A DNA stretch of 64,000 bases from Dehalococcoidia bacterium UBA1328. GTDB lineage: Bacteria; Chloroflexota; Dehalococcoidia; Lucifugimonadales; Lucifugimonadaceae. Every line of letters starts with the position of its first letter. Position 1 is the stretch's first letter. Positions 1 through 9,013 of this stretch are shown piece after piece. The stretch lies in the NCBI GenBank assembly GCA_002306815.1, contig DBTA01000023.1, positions 1-64,000 of the forward strand. The letters run 5' to 3'. The position numbers were made by a program, and so were the translations under genes. Below the pieces are notes generated by a model, which saw only the letters and a program-made list of their open reading frames with translations, searched no databases and was not told the DNA's origin.

Positions 1-610
1 AGTTGGAGATGACATTGATGTCGGATTCGACGCCCATGCTGCAATCTTTGAACCAATCCGCGTTCTCGAAGTCGCTGATGCCCTCATGGAGTACAACCCG
101 TGGTTCATGGAAGAACCAATACGTATGGAAAATCGGTACGAGATGGGTCGACTCCGGGAAAAAATGAACTGTGCACTGGCTACAGGTGAGTGTCTTTACA
201 CCAAGTTCGAAATGTGGGATCTCATTCGAGAAGGCGGAGTAGACATCCTCCAACCCGAGGTTTGCATTGTTGGCGGACTAACCGAAATGCGAAAAATCGC
301 GTTCATGGCGGAAGCGCACGACCTTGTAGTTGCTCCGCATAACCCGATGGGTCCGCTCGCGACAGTGGCGAATTTGCATTTTGATGCAGCAACTTCGAAC
401 TTCCTAGTACAGGAGTCGAGAGTGCTAAAGCCGTTTGAGATTGCATCGGTCACCAACGTGATCAAACCCATCGACGGGTACTACCCGATTCCTGAAGGTC
501 CTGGACTCGGTATTGACCTCGTTGAAGACGAATTCACAAGTCGTCCTTATTCGAAATCCTGGCACAGAGGCGACCGCGAGAACCACGACAACTCGATCGC
601 CTACATCTAG
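1..610 (+). CDS. Enolase-superfamily (mandelate racemase/galactonate dehydratase-like) enzyme, C-terminal part
   Basis: The reading frame is open from base 2, so the 5' part of the gene lies outside the window; about 202 C-terminal residues remain, covering the second half of the TIM barrel. Visible landmarks are DAH near the start (metal-ligand Asp with the D-x-H pattern of D-galactonate dehydratases), EEP (second acidic ligand), the GE of GECLY (third ligand) and APHNPMGPLA, which holds the catalytic His. The segment IVGGLTEMRKIAFMAEAHD is also typical of galactonate dehydratase relatives. Such enzymes abstract the proton alpha to a sugar-acid carboxylate and then dehydrate it, using Mg2+. 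Assignment to the MR subgroup is secure; the substrate is not known. The gene converges on the SDR downstream. Confidence 0.88.
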   Translation, partial: VGDDIDVGFDAHAAIFEPIRVLEVADALMEYNPWFMEEPIRMENRYEMGRLREKMNCALATGECLYTKFEMWDLIREGGVDILQPEVCIVGGLTEMRKIAFMAEAHDLVVAPHNPMGPLATVANLHFDAATSNFLVQESRVLKPFEIASVTNVIKPIDGYYPIPEGPGLGIDLVEDEFTSRPYSKSWHRGDRENHDNSIAYI

Positions 611-666
611 ACGCGTCTGGCGTTACCTCGGCTCGAACACAACCTGGTCTGTTGGCGGCCTGTGGA

Positions 667-1482
667 TTACTTTGATCCGTCAGCGCCCACCGTGTTGGCC
701 CAAGCGCCCATTGCCATTAGGCCGCCATCTACGTTGAAGTAGGAGCCGGTAACGAACGATGCCCTGTCGCTGGCTAGGAACAGCACCATGTTGGCAATGT
801 CTTCAGGTTGGCCGATCCGACCCAATGGGTGCGCCTGTCCTGTCGAGATCAGTTCGTTTTCGAGGTTTCCGCCGGTGCCCTGAATTGCGTTTCGAACCAT
901 CGGGGTATCGATCGCCCCGGGATTCACGCACACCACTCGAATGTTGTCGGGCGCAAAATCGAGCGACATCTGCCGCATCAGTGACAGATCGCCACCCTTC
1001 GATGCAGCGTAGGCTGATACACCACCCATTGACTGGAGTCCCTGCACGCTTGCCGAAGAAATAATCACGCCCCCACCGGCTTTGCGCATGTGCGGAATGG
1101 CAAACTTCGCCATGAGGAATCGACTCTTGAGATTCACATCAATGATCTTGTCCCAGGTTTCTTCAGGCAGATCAACCGCATCGACATACGAATCGGGAGG
1201 CTGAATACCGACGTTGTTGAACACAATATCGACCCCACCGTATCCCTCTACTGCGGCGTCAACGGTCGATTGGCAACCTTCGCTGGTTCCGGCATCAGCA
1301 TGAACAAATTGCGCCTTCCCGCCGGCGGATTCGATCCTGGAGACCGTGCTGTTGCCGGCGTCTTCGTTCCAATCGAGAATCGTCACGTTCGCACCTTCTC
1401 GAGCAAAAGCCTCGGAAGCGGCTCCGCCAATTCCCAGCGCGCCACCAGTGACGATTACGGATTTTCCGTCGAATTCAGCCAT
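667..1482 (-). CDS. SDR family NAD(P)-dependent oxidoreductase
   Basis: A 271-residue classical short-chain dehydrogenase/reductase. The N-terminal Rossmann motif is TGGALGIGGA, followed by NNVG, a catalytic Ser in the SSASVQG segment and the YAASK catalytic pair, then the conserved VNPGAIDTPM after the sixth strand. Length is typical. The start ATG at 1482 is preceded by GGAGA at suitable spacing. This family oxidises or reduces secondary alcohols and ketones, often on sugars or small acids. The neighbouring enolase-superfamily genes suggest sugar-acid metabolism, but the substrate cannot be told from sequence. Confidence 0.9.
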   Translation of the reverse strand: MAEFDGKSVIVTGGALGIGGAASEAFAREGANVTILDWNEDAGNSTVSRIESAGGKAQFVHADAGTSEGCQSTVDAAVEGYGGVDIVFNNVGIQPPDSYVDAVDLPEETWDKIIDVNLKSRFLMAKFAIPHMRKAGGGVIISSASVQGLQSMGGVSAYAASKGGDLSLMRQMSLDFAPDNIRVVCVNPGAIDTPMVRNAIQGTGGNLENELISTGQAHPLGRIGQPEDIANMVLFLASDRASFVTGSYFNVDGGLMAMGAWANTVGADGSK

Positions 1483-1697
1483 TTTAAATCTCCACGAGCC
1501 TGAATGTGATGTGAATACGCCGACCTATTGCCTGACCTACCTGACGGATCAGGTACCGAGACAATTTACTGGCTTTTGTGCCGAAAGAGTCTCAAGATAG
1601 TACCTGATTAGTTATCTGTCGCATCCTAGCCTCGGTTACCCTGCCAAAGAATAAGTGGCTCGATTGCAAACGCCGGTGAACACCTAAAACCTCACGA

Positions 1698-2243
1698 ATG
1701 ACTCGCTCTCGGATCACAACTCAGGTAATCCTGTTACTCGTTGCTGTAACGATGCTCGCTGCCTGTAGTAAAGACGAGGAATCTGGAACAAAAGGGAATT
1801 TCGTTCTCAACCTGTACGTAGAAACGTTCGATACCAACGAGACATCGATAGATTTTGACGAACTGGTTGCAAACGACAATCGCCCCATCCTTCTCAACTT
1901 CTGGGCGGGTGCGTGTCCACCCTGTCGCGCGGAAATGCCAGCGCTTGAGAAAGCATGGAAAGAGCACGGAGACGAGGTTCTGTTCATCGGCGTTGACGTC
2001 GGACCCTATGTTGGTCTTGGTAGCTACATCCAGGGTAGAGCTATTATCGACGAGTTTGGGATCACCTACATCACGGGCAACACTTTCAATCGAAGTGTCA
2101 TCACCGATTGGCAACTATCGAGCATGCCTTCCACTTTCTTTCTCAAGGACGATGGAAAAGTTTACGACATCGTGGTAGGTGCAATCTCGTCTTCACGACT
2201 AAATCAAAAGGTCTTGGAACTAATAGAAGCCAACGACGGTTAA
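1698..2243 (+). CDS. TlpA/ResA-like thioredoxin-fold lipoprotein
   Basis: A 181-residue protein with a hydrophobic signal segment ending in a lipobox (LAAC, lipidated Cys at about residue 23), so it should be anchored outside the cytoplasmic membrane. The thioredoxin-fold domain follows, with the redox motif CPPC at about 73-76 in the context FWAGACPPCRAEMP, and the cis-proline segment SMPSTFFL later on. Proteins of this type reduce or isomerise disulfides outside the membrane, for example during cytochrome c maturation; a c-type cytochrome lipoprotein is encoded at 13.2 kb. No clear Shine-Dalgarno sequence precedes the ATG. Confidence 0.85.
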   Translation: MTRSRITTQVILLLVAVTMLAACSKDEESGTKGNFVLNLYVETFDTNETSIDFDELVANDNRPILLNFWAGACPPCRAEMPALEKAWKEHGDEVLFIGVDVGPYVGLGSYIQGRAIIDEFGITYITGNTFNRSVITDWQLSSMPSTFFLKDDGKVYDIVVGAISSSRLNQKVLELIEANDG

Positions 2244-2313
2244 TCGGACTTACGGGTGGCTGGGGCGGTGCTAATATGCCGCAATTCGCACTACCAGCAA
2301 CTCGAAAAGCAAC

Positions 2314-3669
2314 TTGAAATCGAACGCAACCGAATCCGACCAGTCCGCAGACAGTAGCAGTCCTGCCTCCCCTCCTCATCAATCTTCAATGAAGCCGTGG
2401 TCGTCTCTGGCGTTCCGTGACTACACGCTGTTGTGGCTCTCCGGCATGGGAATGCTTGTCGCAATGCAGTTGCGGCTATTCACCAGCACCCAGTGGCTGT
2501 ACGAGGAAACGGGTTCAGAACTCCAACTGGGTCTTCTTGGTGCAGTTCAGTTCCTGCAAATGCCTGTTGTTGTCTACGGCGGACTACTTGCCGACATCAT
2601 CAACCGTAAAAAGCTAATGGTGTTTACGCAGAGCGTTTCGTTCATGTCGCTTCTGCTTCTCACTCTCGCTGCTTTCAATGGCATGCTTGCTCCCTGGATG
2701 ATCTTTGCCGTTACAGGTCTTACCGGCATCGTGAATATGCTCGGGAACTCTGCGCGACCCGCGATGCTTCCGAGAGTGATTCCACGATCTCACGTGACGA
2801 ACGGAGTTACGTTCCAAACAGCGTCGTTTCAGATCGGTCAAATCGTTGCGCCGCTACTGTTCGGAGTACTGTTCACTCAGTTCGGAGTGACGACCACGTT
2901 CCTCGTAGGAACCGTATTTGCGGGAATCAGCATGATCGCCCCGGCGCTCATACGCGCCAGTGGTGCTCCAGACCCCGACACGGTCGGCCAAAGCAAGGTA
3001 GCCGCAATCGTCGAAGGAGCCACGTTTGTACGCAAACACCCAATCCTTCCGGGTTTGTATCTGCTCGATATCGGAGTAACGGTGGTCAGCTTCTACCGAA
3101 TGCTCTTCCCGTTGTTCGCAAGCGGACTTTACGGGATGGGTGCCGAAGGAACCGCTATCCTCGGTTCAGCTAACGCTCTTGGCGGCGTCGGAGGTTCAAT
3201 GCTCGTATTCTTCACCGAAAAGATACGCCAAAAGGGTCGAATAGTCCTGGCCGCGACGTTAATGTACGCAGTTGGCCTTATAGCATTCGGGCTAACTTCG
3301 GTCTTCTGGATAGGCGTTGTAATCGTTGCGCTTCTCGGTGCCACCGACTCAGTAGGCATGACGATGCGCCAGGCGATCGTTCAACTCACGACACCCGATC
3401 GCCTCATTGGTCGATCCTCAAGCGCTCACTCGTTCGCAGCAATGACCGCCAACAACATTGGCCAAATGGAAGTCGCATTCGTGTCAGCGGCAATCGGTGC
3501 CGGTGCGACGATGGTTCTGGGTGGCTTTGTGGGAATCGCCGTAGTTGCGGTAATTTGGGTTGCAGTGCCGGGAGTGCGTCGTTACGAGTACACGGAAACT
3601 CCTTCAGGCGGCGCAATTGATGATGACGAAAGTCTCGATACCGCCCGAGATTTGAGAGAGTTGAAATGA
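2314..3669 (+). CDS. MFS transporter
   Basis: A predicted 12-helix major facilitator protein of up to 451 residues. After an Ser/Pro-rich N-terminal stretch the protein continues as MKPWSSLAFRDYTLLWLSG, which looks like the entry to helix 1, and carries the cytoplasmic loop LLADIINRKKLM (a motif-A-like loop) between helices 2 and 3. It resembles the enterobactin-exporter-like branch (MFS_3). The start shown is a TTG; an in-frame ATG at 2389 is an equally plausible start, and neither has a good ribosome-binding site. The stop overlaps the start of the next enolase-superfamily gene by four bases (ATGA), so the two are probably co-translated and the transporter may move a substrate or product of that enzyme (inference). 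Confidence 0.88.
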   Translation: MKSNATESDQSADSSSPASPPHQSSMKPWSSLAFRDYTLLWLSGMGMLVAMQLRLFTSTQWLYEETGSELQLGLLGAVQFLQMPVVVYGGLLADIINRKKLMVFTQSVSFMSLLLLTLAAFNGMLAPWMIFAVTGLTGIVNMLGNSARPAMLPRVIPRSHVTNGVTFQTASFQIGQIVAPLLFGVLFTQFGVTTTFLVGTVFAGISMIAPALIRASGAPDPDTVGQSKVAAIVEGATFVRKHPILPGLYLLDIGVTVVSFYRMLFPLFASGLYGMGAEGTAILGSANALGGVGGSMLVFFTEKIRQKGRIVLAATLMYAVGLIAFGLTSVFWIGVVIVALLGATDSVGMTMRQAIVQLTTPDRLIGRSSSAHSFAAMTANNIGQMEVAFVSAAIGAGATMVLGGFVGIAVVAVIWVAVPGVRRYEYTETPSGGAIDDDESLDTARDLRELK

Positions 3670-4841
3670 AAATCACAGGTGTAAAAACGTTCATCGTCGA
3701 CGGCGTGTTCCGTCCCTGGACCTTCGTCAAGATAGAGACTGACTCCGGGATCGTCGGCTGGGGTGATTGCACAGAATGGCAGGCGGCGTATTCGGTTGCT
3801 GCAACGGTTAATCAACTTGGCGACAACATGATCGGCAAAGATCCCATGGCTTCTGAAGCAGCCTGGTGGGACAACGCATCATTCATGGTTCGCCAGCGAG
3901 GCGGCATTGCCTACAAGGCAATGTCGGGTATCGACTCAGCGCTCTGGGACATTCGAGGTAAAGCACTCGACACGCCTGTTTGGCAACTTATCGGCGGAAA
4001 AATGCGCGATGAACTAGACCTGTACTGGTCACACTGCGGATCTGATCGCCGCCGATATCATGAACAACTCGGTGTCCCTGACCTTTCAACTCTCGATGAT
4101 ATTCACGCGCTGAGCCAGGAAGTGCTTGATCAGGGCTTTGGTGCGATCAAGACCAACATTCTCCGGCTCGAAGACCTCCCACCAATGCGACCCAAAAAGA
4201 ATGGTGTTGGTAACAGCGGTCAGATTGATTACCGGCAACTTCACAACGCGGTCAGTGTGATTGTAGCGTTCCGCGAAGCACTTGGTCCGGAGATCGGAAT
4301 TGCAATTGATACGGCTCTGACATTCCGCATGGGGGGTGCCATCAAACTAGCTAGAGCGCTCGAGCCGTTCGACATGATGTGGCTCGAGACCGAAACATGG
4401 GACCCAGATTCGCTGCGAACGGTTCGTGAATCGACTGTGACCACGATTTGCCACGGCGAGAGTCTGATGGGCCCGGAAGAGTATCGACCATTCTTCGAAT
4501 CTCATGCTCAGGACGTGATCATGCCTGACTTCGCCTGGAATGGAATAACAATGGGTAAGAAGATTTGCGACTACGCCCATATTTACGATGTTGCAGTAGC
4601 ACCACACAACTGCCATTCCCCGATGAATACGTTGGTTTCGGCAAACATTTGTGCTGTAATACCAAACTTCATGATACTCGAGTTCATCAACGACGACGCA
4701 CCGTGGCGGGACGACATAATGACCCACCCACTGGAGATCGAGAACGGTCGCCTCAAAGTGCACGATCGACCGGGCCTGGGTTCCGATCTAATCGAATCTG
4801 AACTCGAAAAACGTCCGTGGACCGGTGGCAACAACTGGTAA
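3666..4841 (+). CDS. Enolase-superfamily (mandelate racemase/muconate lactonizing-like) enzyme
   Basis: A complete 391-residue member. The N-terminal capping domain starts MKITGVKTFIVDG; the barrel follows with a Lys at the end of strand two (GAIKTN), metal ligands at AIDTAL, WLETET (in place of the common EEP) and HGES, and the catalytic-type His in VAPHNCHSPMN. The first ligand motif is D-T-A rather than the D-x-H of the gene at the left edge, so the two are unlikely to share chemistry exactly. The family abstracts a proton alpha to a carboxylate with Mg2+ bound. Coupling by ATGA overlap to the MFS transporter upstream suggests an import-and-catabolise pair for an acid sugar or similar acid (inference). 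Confidence 0.9.
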   Translation: MKITGVKTFIVDGVFRPWTFVKIETDSGIVGWGDCTEWQAAYSVAATVNQLGDNMIGKDPMASEAAWWDNASFMVRQRGGIAYKAMSGIDSALWDIRGKALDTPVWQLIGGKMRDELDLYWSHCGSDRRRYHEQLGVPDLSTLDDIHALSQEVLDQGFGAIKTNILRLEDLPPMRPKKNGVGNSGQIDYRQLHNAVSVIVAFREALGPEIGIAIDTALTFRMGGAIKLARALEPFDMMWLETETWDPDSLRTVRESTVTTICHGESLMGPEEYRPFFESHAQDVIMPDFAWNGITMGKKICDYAHIYDVAVAPHNCHSPMNTLVSANICAVIPNFMILEFINDDAPWRDDIMTHPLEIENGRLKVHDRPGLGSDLIESELEKRPWTGGNNW

Positions 4842-5004
4842 TCGTCTGACCCAAAGATTTCGGGCTACGATTGATCGTATAAACATTCCCTTTTTCCAGA
4901 TCGACGCGTTTGCGGACTGAACGTTCTCAGGCAACCCAGCGGCGATATACCCGCTCGACGATTGGTTGTCAGACGACGTGATTTAACCGATGCTGAACAG
5001 AGTT

Positions 5005-5042
5005 AAAACAAAAGATCGCCGAGACCAAGTCTCCGGCGATCT
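5005..5042 (-). terminator. Rho-independent terminator of the enolase-superfamily gene at 5.1-6.4 kb
   Basis: A near-perfect hairpin spans 5013-5042 (arms AGATCGCCG and CGGCGATCT extended by AGAC/GTCT, with one unpaired base). On the minus strand it is followed by a T-rich run (complement of 5005-5012), so it terminates the leftward transcript. Confidence 0.8.
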
Positions 5043-5073
5043 TCTAAATAAGACTCTAGAACAGATGGGGTTA

Positions 5074-6378
5074 TTAGCTCCAAACACGGTCGTGGGCATC
5101 AAGTGCATCCCACTCTGATGTGTCTTCGAAAGCGCCCTTCGGGTAAACAGCAGCTCGTCGCTCGCTGTCCTTCGCAAGATGCTCTTCAATAGCCTCTTCG
5201 TTCAGCTCAAGACCAAGACCCGGCGCGTCGTTGACTTCAACATAACCGTTCTTAATGATGTCGCCGCCCTGCCCGACCATTTCTACGAGGTCGTTCCACC
5301 AAGGATTGTCGACAGAGTGCATCTCCAGAGCAATGAAGTTCTCCATTGCCATCGCTGAGTGGGCATTCGCCATAGCAACAACGGGTGAGCCTGCCTGATG
5401 CAGTGCAACGCCGATACCAGCGTCACGGCAGTAGTCTGCGATTCGCTTAGTCTCGATGATTCCACCAGAAGTAGCAAGGTCAGGATGAGCTACTGAAATC
5501 GCTCGCGCCTCTACCAAAGGCTCGAACCCCTCTTTCAGATAGATGTCTTCACCGGTACATACCGGGGTGTCGACACCAGCCTTCAAAGCCTGCCACTGAT
5601 CAACAAACTGCCATGGAATCATGTCTTCGTACCAGGCGAGAGTGAAACGGTCGAGTGCTTTACCGATTCGAATTGCGTTCTCAACACCCATGTGACCGAA
5701 GTGGTCGGAAGCGAGAGGGATCTCGTATCCAATGATGTCTCGAACAGTGCCAACGTACTCCTCCATCTTCGAAATACCGTAGTCCGTGACCTGGATTCCG
5801 GTGAACGGGTGCATGAGAGTCGCAGATTCCTGGGCTATCTTCTTGTTAATCACACCGTTTTCGAACTCGCTAGCGATCCACAGACCAATGTCCATTTTGA
5901 GGAATTCGAATCCTCGGTCCATTCGTCCCTTCAATGCCTTACCCATCTCTTCAGGGTCTTTGAGCGAAGGAGTGTCTGAGTAGACCTTCACCTTGTCGCG
6001 ATATTTGCCGCCAGCAAGCATGTAGGCAGGCACACCATAAGCCTTACCTGCAAGGTCACAAAGTGCCATTTCGATACCGCAAACACCACCGCCGAGTCGA
6101 CCGTGACCACCAAACTGCTTGATCTTCTGGAACAGTCGGTCGATGTCGCACGGGTTTTCACCAAGGAGCCGGCTCTTCAGCATCAGTGCATATCGAGCAG
6201 ATGCGCCGTCGCGAACTTCACCGAGACCAACCAGCCCCTGGTTCGTCTCAAGCTTGATGATTGGCCATCGCCAACCGCCGCCACCAACAACTGCGATTCG
6301 CAGGTCGGTGATTCGAAGATCAGACGGGCTTGAAGGAGTTCGGACCTGATCGACCGCACTTGTGTCTTGTTCTGCCAA
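5074..6378 (-). CDS. Enolase-superfamily (mandelate racemase-like) enzyme
   Basis: About 434 residues from the TTG at 6378, which has AAGGGA upstream; the frame is open to a TTG at 6414 that has no usable ribosome-binding site. After a 30-residue extension the capping domain begins DLRITDLRIAVVGGGG. Barrel landmarks are FLKMD at strand two, SDHFGH (first ligand), WYEDM (second), TGEDIY (third) and the His in ALHQAGSP. These are arranged as in the MR group but the motifs differ from both other copies, so this is a distinct subfamily with unknown substrate. It is transcribed alone, with a terminator downstream and the DapA-like gene on the same strand upstream. Confidence 0.88.
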   Translation of the reverse strand: MAEQDTSAVDQVRTPSSPSDLRITDLRIAVVGGGGWRWPIIKLETNQGLVGLGEVRDGASARYALMLKSRLLGENPCDIDRLFQKIKQFGGHGRLGGGVCGIEMALCDLAGKAYGVPAYMLAGGKYRDKVKVYSDTPSLKDPEEMGKALKGRMDRGFEFLKMDIGLWIASEFENGVINKKIAQESATLMHPFTGIQVTDYGISKMEEYVGTVRDIIGYEIPLASDHFGHMGVENAIRIGKALDRFTLAWYEDMIPWQFVDQWQALKAGVDTPVCTGEDIYLKEGFEPLVEARAISVAHPDLATSGGIIETKRIADYCRDAGIGVALHQAGSPVVAMANAHSAMAMENFIALEMHSVDNPWWNDLVEMVGQGGDIIKNGYVEVNDAPGLGLELNEEAIEEHLAKDSERRAAVYPKGAFEDTSEWDALDAHDRVWS

Positions 6379-6522
6379 TTCTGTTTTTCCCTTAGCTATT
6401 ACCGTTTGGAGCAATCTCCGACGCGAAGCATCCGATCACTCTCCACATTCGTTCTCTTACTGATCACTCAAATCGAGTTGTTATGTCTACTCAGAAGTCT
6501 CAAAGGACGCGAACAAATTTAC

Positions 6523-6555
6523 GATCAGCAGAGGGACGCCGCACTTAGGCTGATC
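6523..6555. other. Hairpin in the spacer between the DapA-like and enolase-superfamily genes
   Basis: Seven-base arms GATCAGC and GCTGATC enclose a 19-base loop. It lies just past the end of the leftward DapA-like gene but has no T run, so it is a weak terminator or processing-site candidate only. Confidence 0.3.
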
Positions 6556-6627
6556 GTTCGACCGTTGGAGTACTTTCCAGAACCAACTCGCTGAGCTAAC
6601 GAGAAATTCCGAGCGAAAAGTGTACAG

Positions 6628-7548
6628 CTAGATTTGAGGTGCGGGAGTCCCATCCTCGTTCAATATCCGTGCTTCGATCAGAGCTTCCTTAACCTCTGCT
6701 ACCTGGGCATCAGAGAGAGGCAAATTAGGCCTTCTCGGGATCGTTCCTTCGTAGCCAAGAAGGTTCAATCCTGTTTTCTGCACAGCCACGCCCCAAGACA
6801 TACCGAGGAAGTCCATGTGATTGATGCGCTCCTGGATTTCTCTCGCTTCCGCGTAATGACCATCGAGGCATGCCTGAATGATGTCGCGAGCCATATGCGG
6901 ACCCCAGTTACCAAACAGCAAGCACGCCCCGACTGCGCCGATCATTCCGCCGGGCATGAGCAGCGTTCCATTGCAAGTCCAGAACTTCACATTGTCAGCG
7001 ACGAATGCAGGCATCCTGCACTCGTAGCGGTAGTTCAGTGACATGATGTAGGCGAACACATTGTCGAAAGAAGTGATATCCCGCAGTTCTTCCGGCGTTA
7101 CATCAACGCTCATAGCTGTCTTGGGCTGATGAATAACCACCACAGGGATTGGGCTATCCTTAGTAACCTGTTCGAAGTAATCCTGAATCGGGGCGACATT
7201 CGCCTTCACTCCAGCAGGTGGTATTCGAACACGTACCAAGTCCGCACCGGCTTCCGCGTAAATATTCGATAGACGTACAGCTTCAGTTGGAGAAAGCGCG
7301 TCAATCCCGGCAATAACGAATCTTCGACCGGCATGCGCATCAACAACCGTCTTTATTGCTGAAACCTTTTCAGGCTCGCCCATGTGGAATTCTTCGCCCC
7401 CGTAACTGCCAACTACGAAGCCAGACAGCGCCGTATCGCAAAATTTGTCAACGTTGCGTGCAAGCGCATCTAAATCGAGAGAATCATCGTCTCGGAAAGG
7501 CATATTGGTCGGAGCGACAATAATTGGGTCGGCTGTTGGGACGGACAT
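6628..7548 (-). CDS. DapA-like (dihydrodipicolinate synthase / N-acetylneuraminate lyase family) protein lacking the Schiff-base lysine
   Basis: About 306 residues from the ATG at 7548, preceded by CAGGAA; the frame extends to 7611 without a ribosome-binding site. The TIM-barrel pattern of the DHDPS/NAL family is clear: IIVAPTNMPF at the start, GFVVGSYGGEEF where the family has a G-x-x-G-E signature, and a helix starting LSPTEAVRLSNIYAEAGADL. However, where family enzymes have the catalytic Tyr (YN.P) this one has IHQPKTA, and where they have the Schiff-base Lys (GIK..S) it reads YIMSLNYR. Both key residues are therefore missing by this reading, so it may use different chemistry or have a non-enzymatic role. 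The SAR202-type context would suit a sugar-acid aldolase, but the residues argue against a standard one. Confidence 0.8.
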   Translation of the reverse strand: MSVPTADPIIVAPTNMPFRDDDSLDLDALARNVDKFCDTALSGFVVGSYGGEEFHMGEPEKVSAIKTVVDAHAGRRFVIAGIDALSPTEAVRLSNIYAEAGADLVRVRIPPAGVKANVAPIQDYFEQVTKDSPIPVVVIHQPKTAMSVDVTPEELRDITSFDNVFAYIMSLNYRYECRMPAFVADNVKFWTCNGTLLMPGGMIGAVGACLLFGNWGPHMARDIIQACLDGHYAEAREIQERINHMDFLGMSWGVAVQKTGLNLLGYEGTIPRRPNLPLSDAQVAEVKEALIEARILNEDGTPAPQI

Positions 7549-7787
7549 CTGATTTCCTGAGTTTTGAGAAAGTGTTGAAAACGGGTCGAATTTTACGCCA
7601 GTTAAAACCATTGTTGGCGTCGATTCTTCAAAAACTCACACTCTAATCAGCAGTTACGCCACTCGACATATTCAAGTTCGCATTTTCTTTATTGCTATAA
7701 GTGCGTCAAAATCGAAGTGTGCTTAGTCTTTAGGTAGACAAACCACGCTGATAAGACGTGATCCTTGATCAAGGAAATGGTCAGAAA

Positions 7788-8660
7788 GTGTCTCGAATTT
7801 CACTAAATGTACTTTCATCGGTGCTTCTCACCGTCGCAGTCCTCACCTCATGCACTGCGAAAGAAGAACCTGATTCTTTGGTGGTGTTCGCATCCGCATC
7901 GGATGTAGGACTCGGCGAGGCACGAGTTCCGCTGACTATTGCGCTTATTGACGGCACTAGATACGACGATCAAGCCGACTCTCTGGTGGTCACCTACACT
8001 CCTCCCAAATCAGATGAAAGTCGATTGGTTGAAGACCTCACCTGGCGACCGTGGCCGATGAGAAGTGGTGCGTACACCGCGACTATGAACTTCGATCGGG
8101 TCGGATTCTGGACCATCACCGTTAGTTCCATAGAAGAAGACGCTATGGAATCGGCAAATGGCGCGGTACTGGTGAAATCAGACACTGACGCTCCCGATAT
8201 TGGCGATCAAGCACCGCGATCGGTCACGAAAACCGTGCCGTCAGATGGCAATTTGAAAACGATCACCAGCGCACCGTCGCCCGATCCTGATTTGTACTCG
8301 ATCAGCTTTGCCGACGCGATAGAAACCAGTAAACCGACCGTAATTGCGTTCTCAACGCCCGCGTATTGCCAGACAGCGACATGCGGACCTCAAACGGAGG
8401 TTCTGTCGGCTCTCGACGACAAGTACAGCGGACAGGCGAATTTCATTCACGTCGAAATCTTTGACAATCCCGCCGAAATGCTCGAATCTGGTGACCCCAG
8501 TGTTGGAGTTGAGTCGCCGGTTATCCATGAGTGGGAATTTCACACGGAACCCTGGACCTACATTGTCGACAGCGACGGGATAGTAGTTGGACGCTACGAA
8601 ACATTCGTAACAGAAGAAGAACTCGAAGAAACACTCGCTCCGCTACTCGCGGCCTCCTAG
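7788..8660 (+). CDS. Lipoprotein with thioredoxin-like C-terminal domain
   Basis: About 290 residues from the GTG at 7788 (AAGGAA upstream); another GTG at 7758 is in frame. The signal segment ends in the lipobox VLTSC with lipidated Cys at about 22. Residues about 30-140 form an Ig-like beta region that ends in WTITV and a conserved-looking linker; the C-terminal third starts with TSKPTVIAFSTPAYCQTATCGPQ, a thioredoxin-fold strand and helix in which two Cys are four residues apart rather than two. The terminal strand pair HTEPWTYIVDSDGIVVGRYE fits the thioredoxin fold. This looks like an extracytoplasmic protein related to redoxin/SCO-like lipoproteins; whether the C-x4-C pair is redox active or binds metal is unknown. 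Confidence 0.75.
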   Translation: MSRISLNVLSSVLLTVAVLTSCTAKEEPDSLVVFASASDVGLGEARVPLTIALIDGTRYDDQADSLVVTYTPPKSDESRLVEDLTWRPWPMRSGAYTATMNFDRVGFWTITVSSIEEDAMESANGAVLVKSDTDAPDIGDQAPRSVTKTVPSDGNLKTITSAPSPDPDLYSISFADAIETSKPTVIAFSTPAYCQTATCGPQTEVLSALDDKYSGQANFIHVEIFDNPAEMLESGDPSVGVESPVIHEWEFHTEPWTYIVDSDGIVVGRYETFVTEEELEETLAPLLAAS

Positions 8661-8689
8661 TTACTGGTAGGGATATTCCTCGCCAGCGA

Positions 8690-9013
8690 CTAATCGGTTA
8701 TTGCAAGAATTCTCAGTTGTCCGTCTTCTAGTTCTGTGAACTTGATCGTCACGGGTTCGTTCAATGATCGATGCTCTTCGAGATGAGAAGGAGTGAATCC
8801 TGAAAAGTGGCCGCTCTCAGTGAACTTCCACATCGATCCTGATCCATCTTCGATCACCAATTCAGAAAACGCCGTTACGGAAACAGATTCCACATTAACT
8901 ACATGCCCTGTAACCGTGTTCGAATCGTCAAGAGTCGACTGGATAGCAAGCGCAATAAAAGCCCCACCGGCAACTACAAGAAAAATCGGTACAAGCCACT
9001 TGACCAGAATCAT
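8690..9013 (-). CDS. Small membrane-anchored protein of unknown function
   Basis: A 107-residue protein with one N-terminal membrane helix (VKWLVPIFLVVAGGAFIALA) and a beta-rich remainder of about 75 residues that looks like a small barrel (repeated alternating segments such as TVTGHVVNVESVSV and PVTIKFTELEDGQLRI). I do not recognise the family. It converges on the lipoprotein at 7.8-8.7 kb with a 29-base gap. The amphipathic strands and the clean start (MILVKW) suggest that it is a real gene. Confidence 0.6.
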   Translation of the reverse strand: MILVKWLVPIFLVVAGGAFIALAIQSTLDDSNTVTGHVVNVESVSVTAFSELVIEDGSGSMWKFTESGHFSGFTPSHLEEHRSLNEPVTIKFTELEDGQLRILAITD

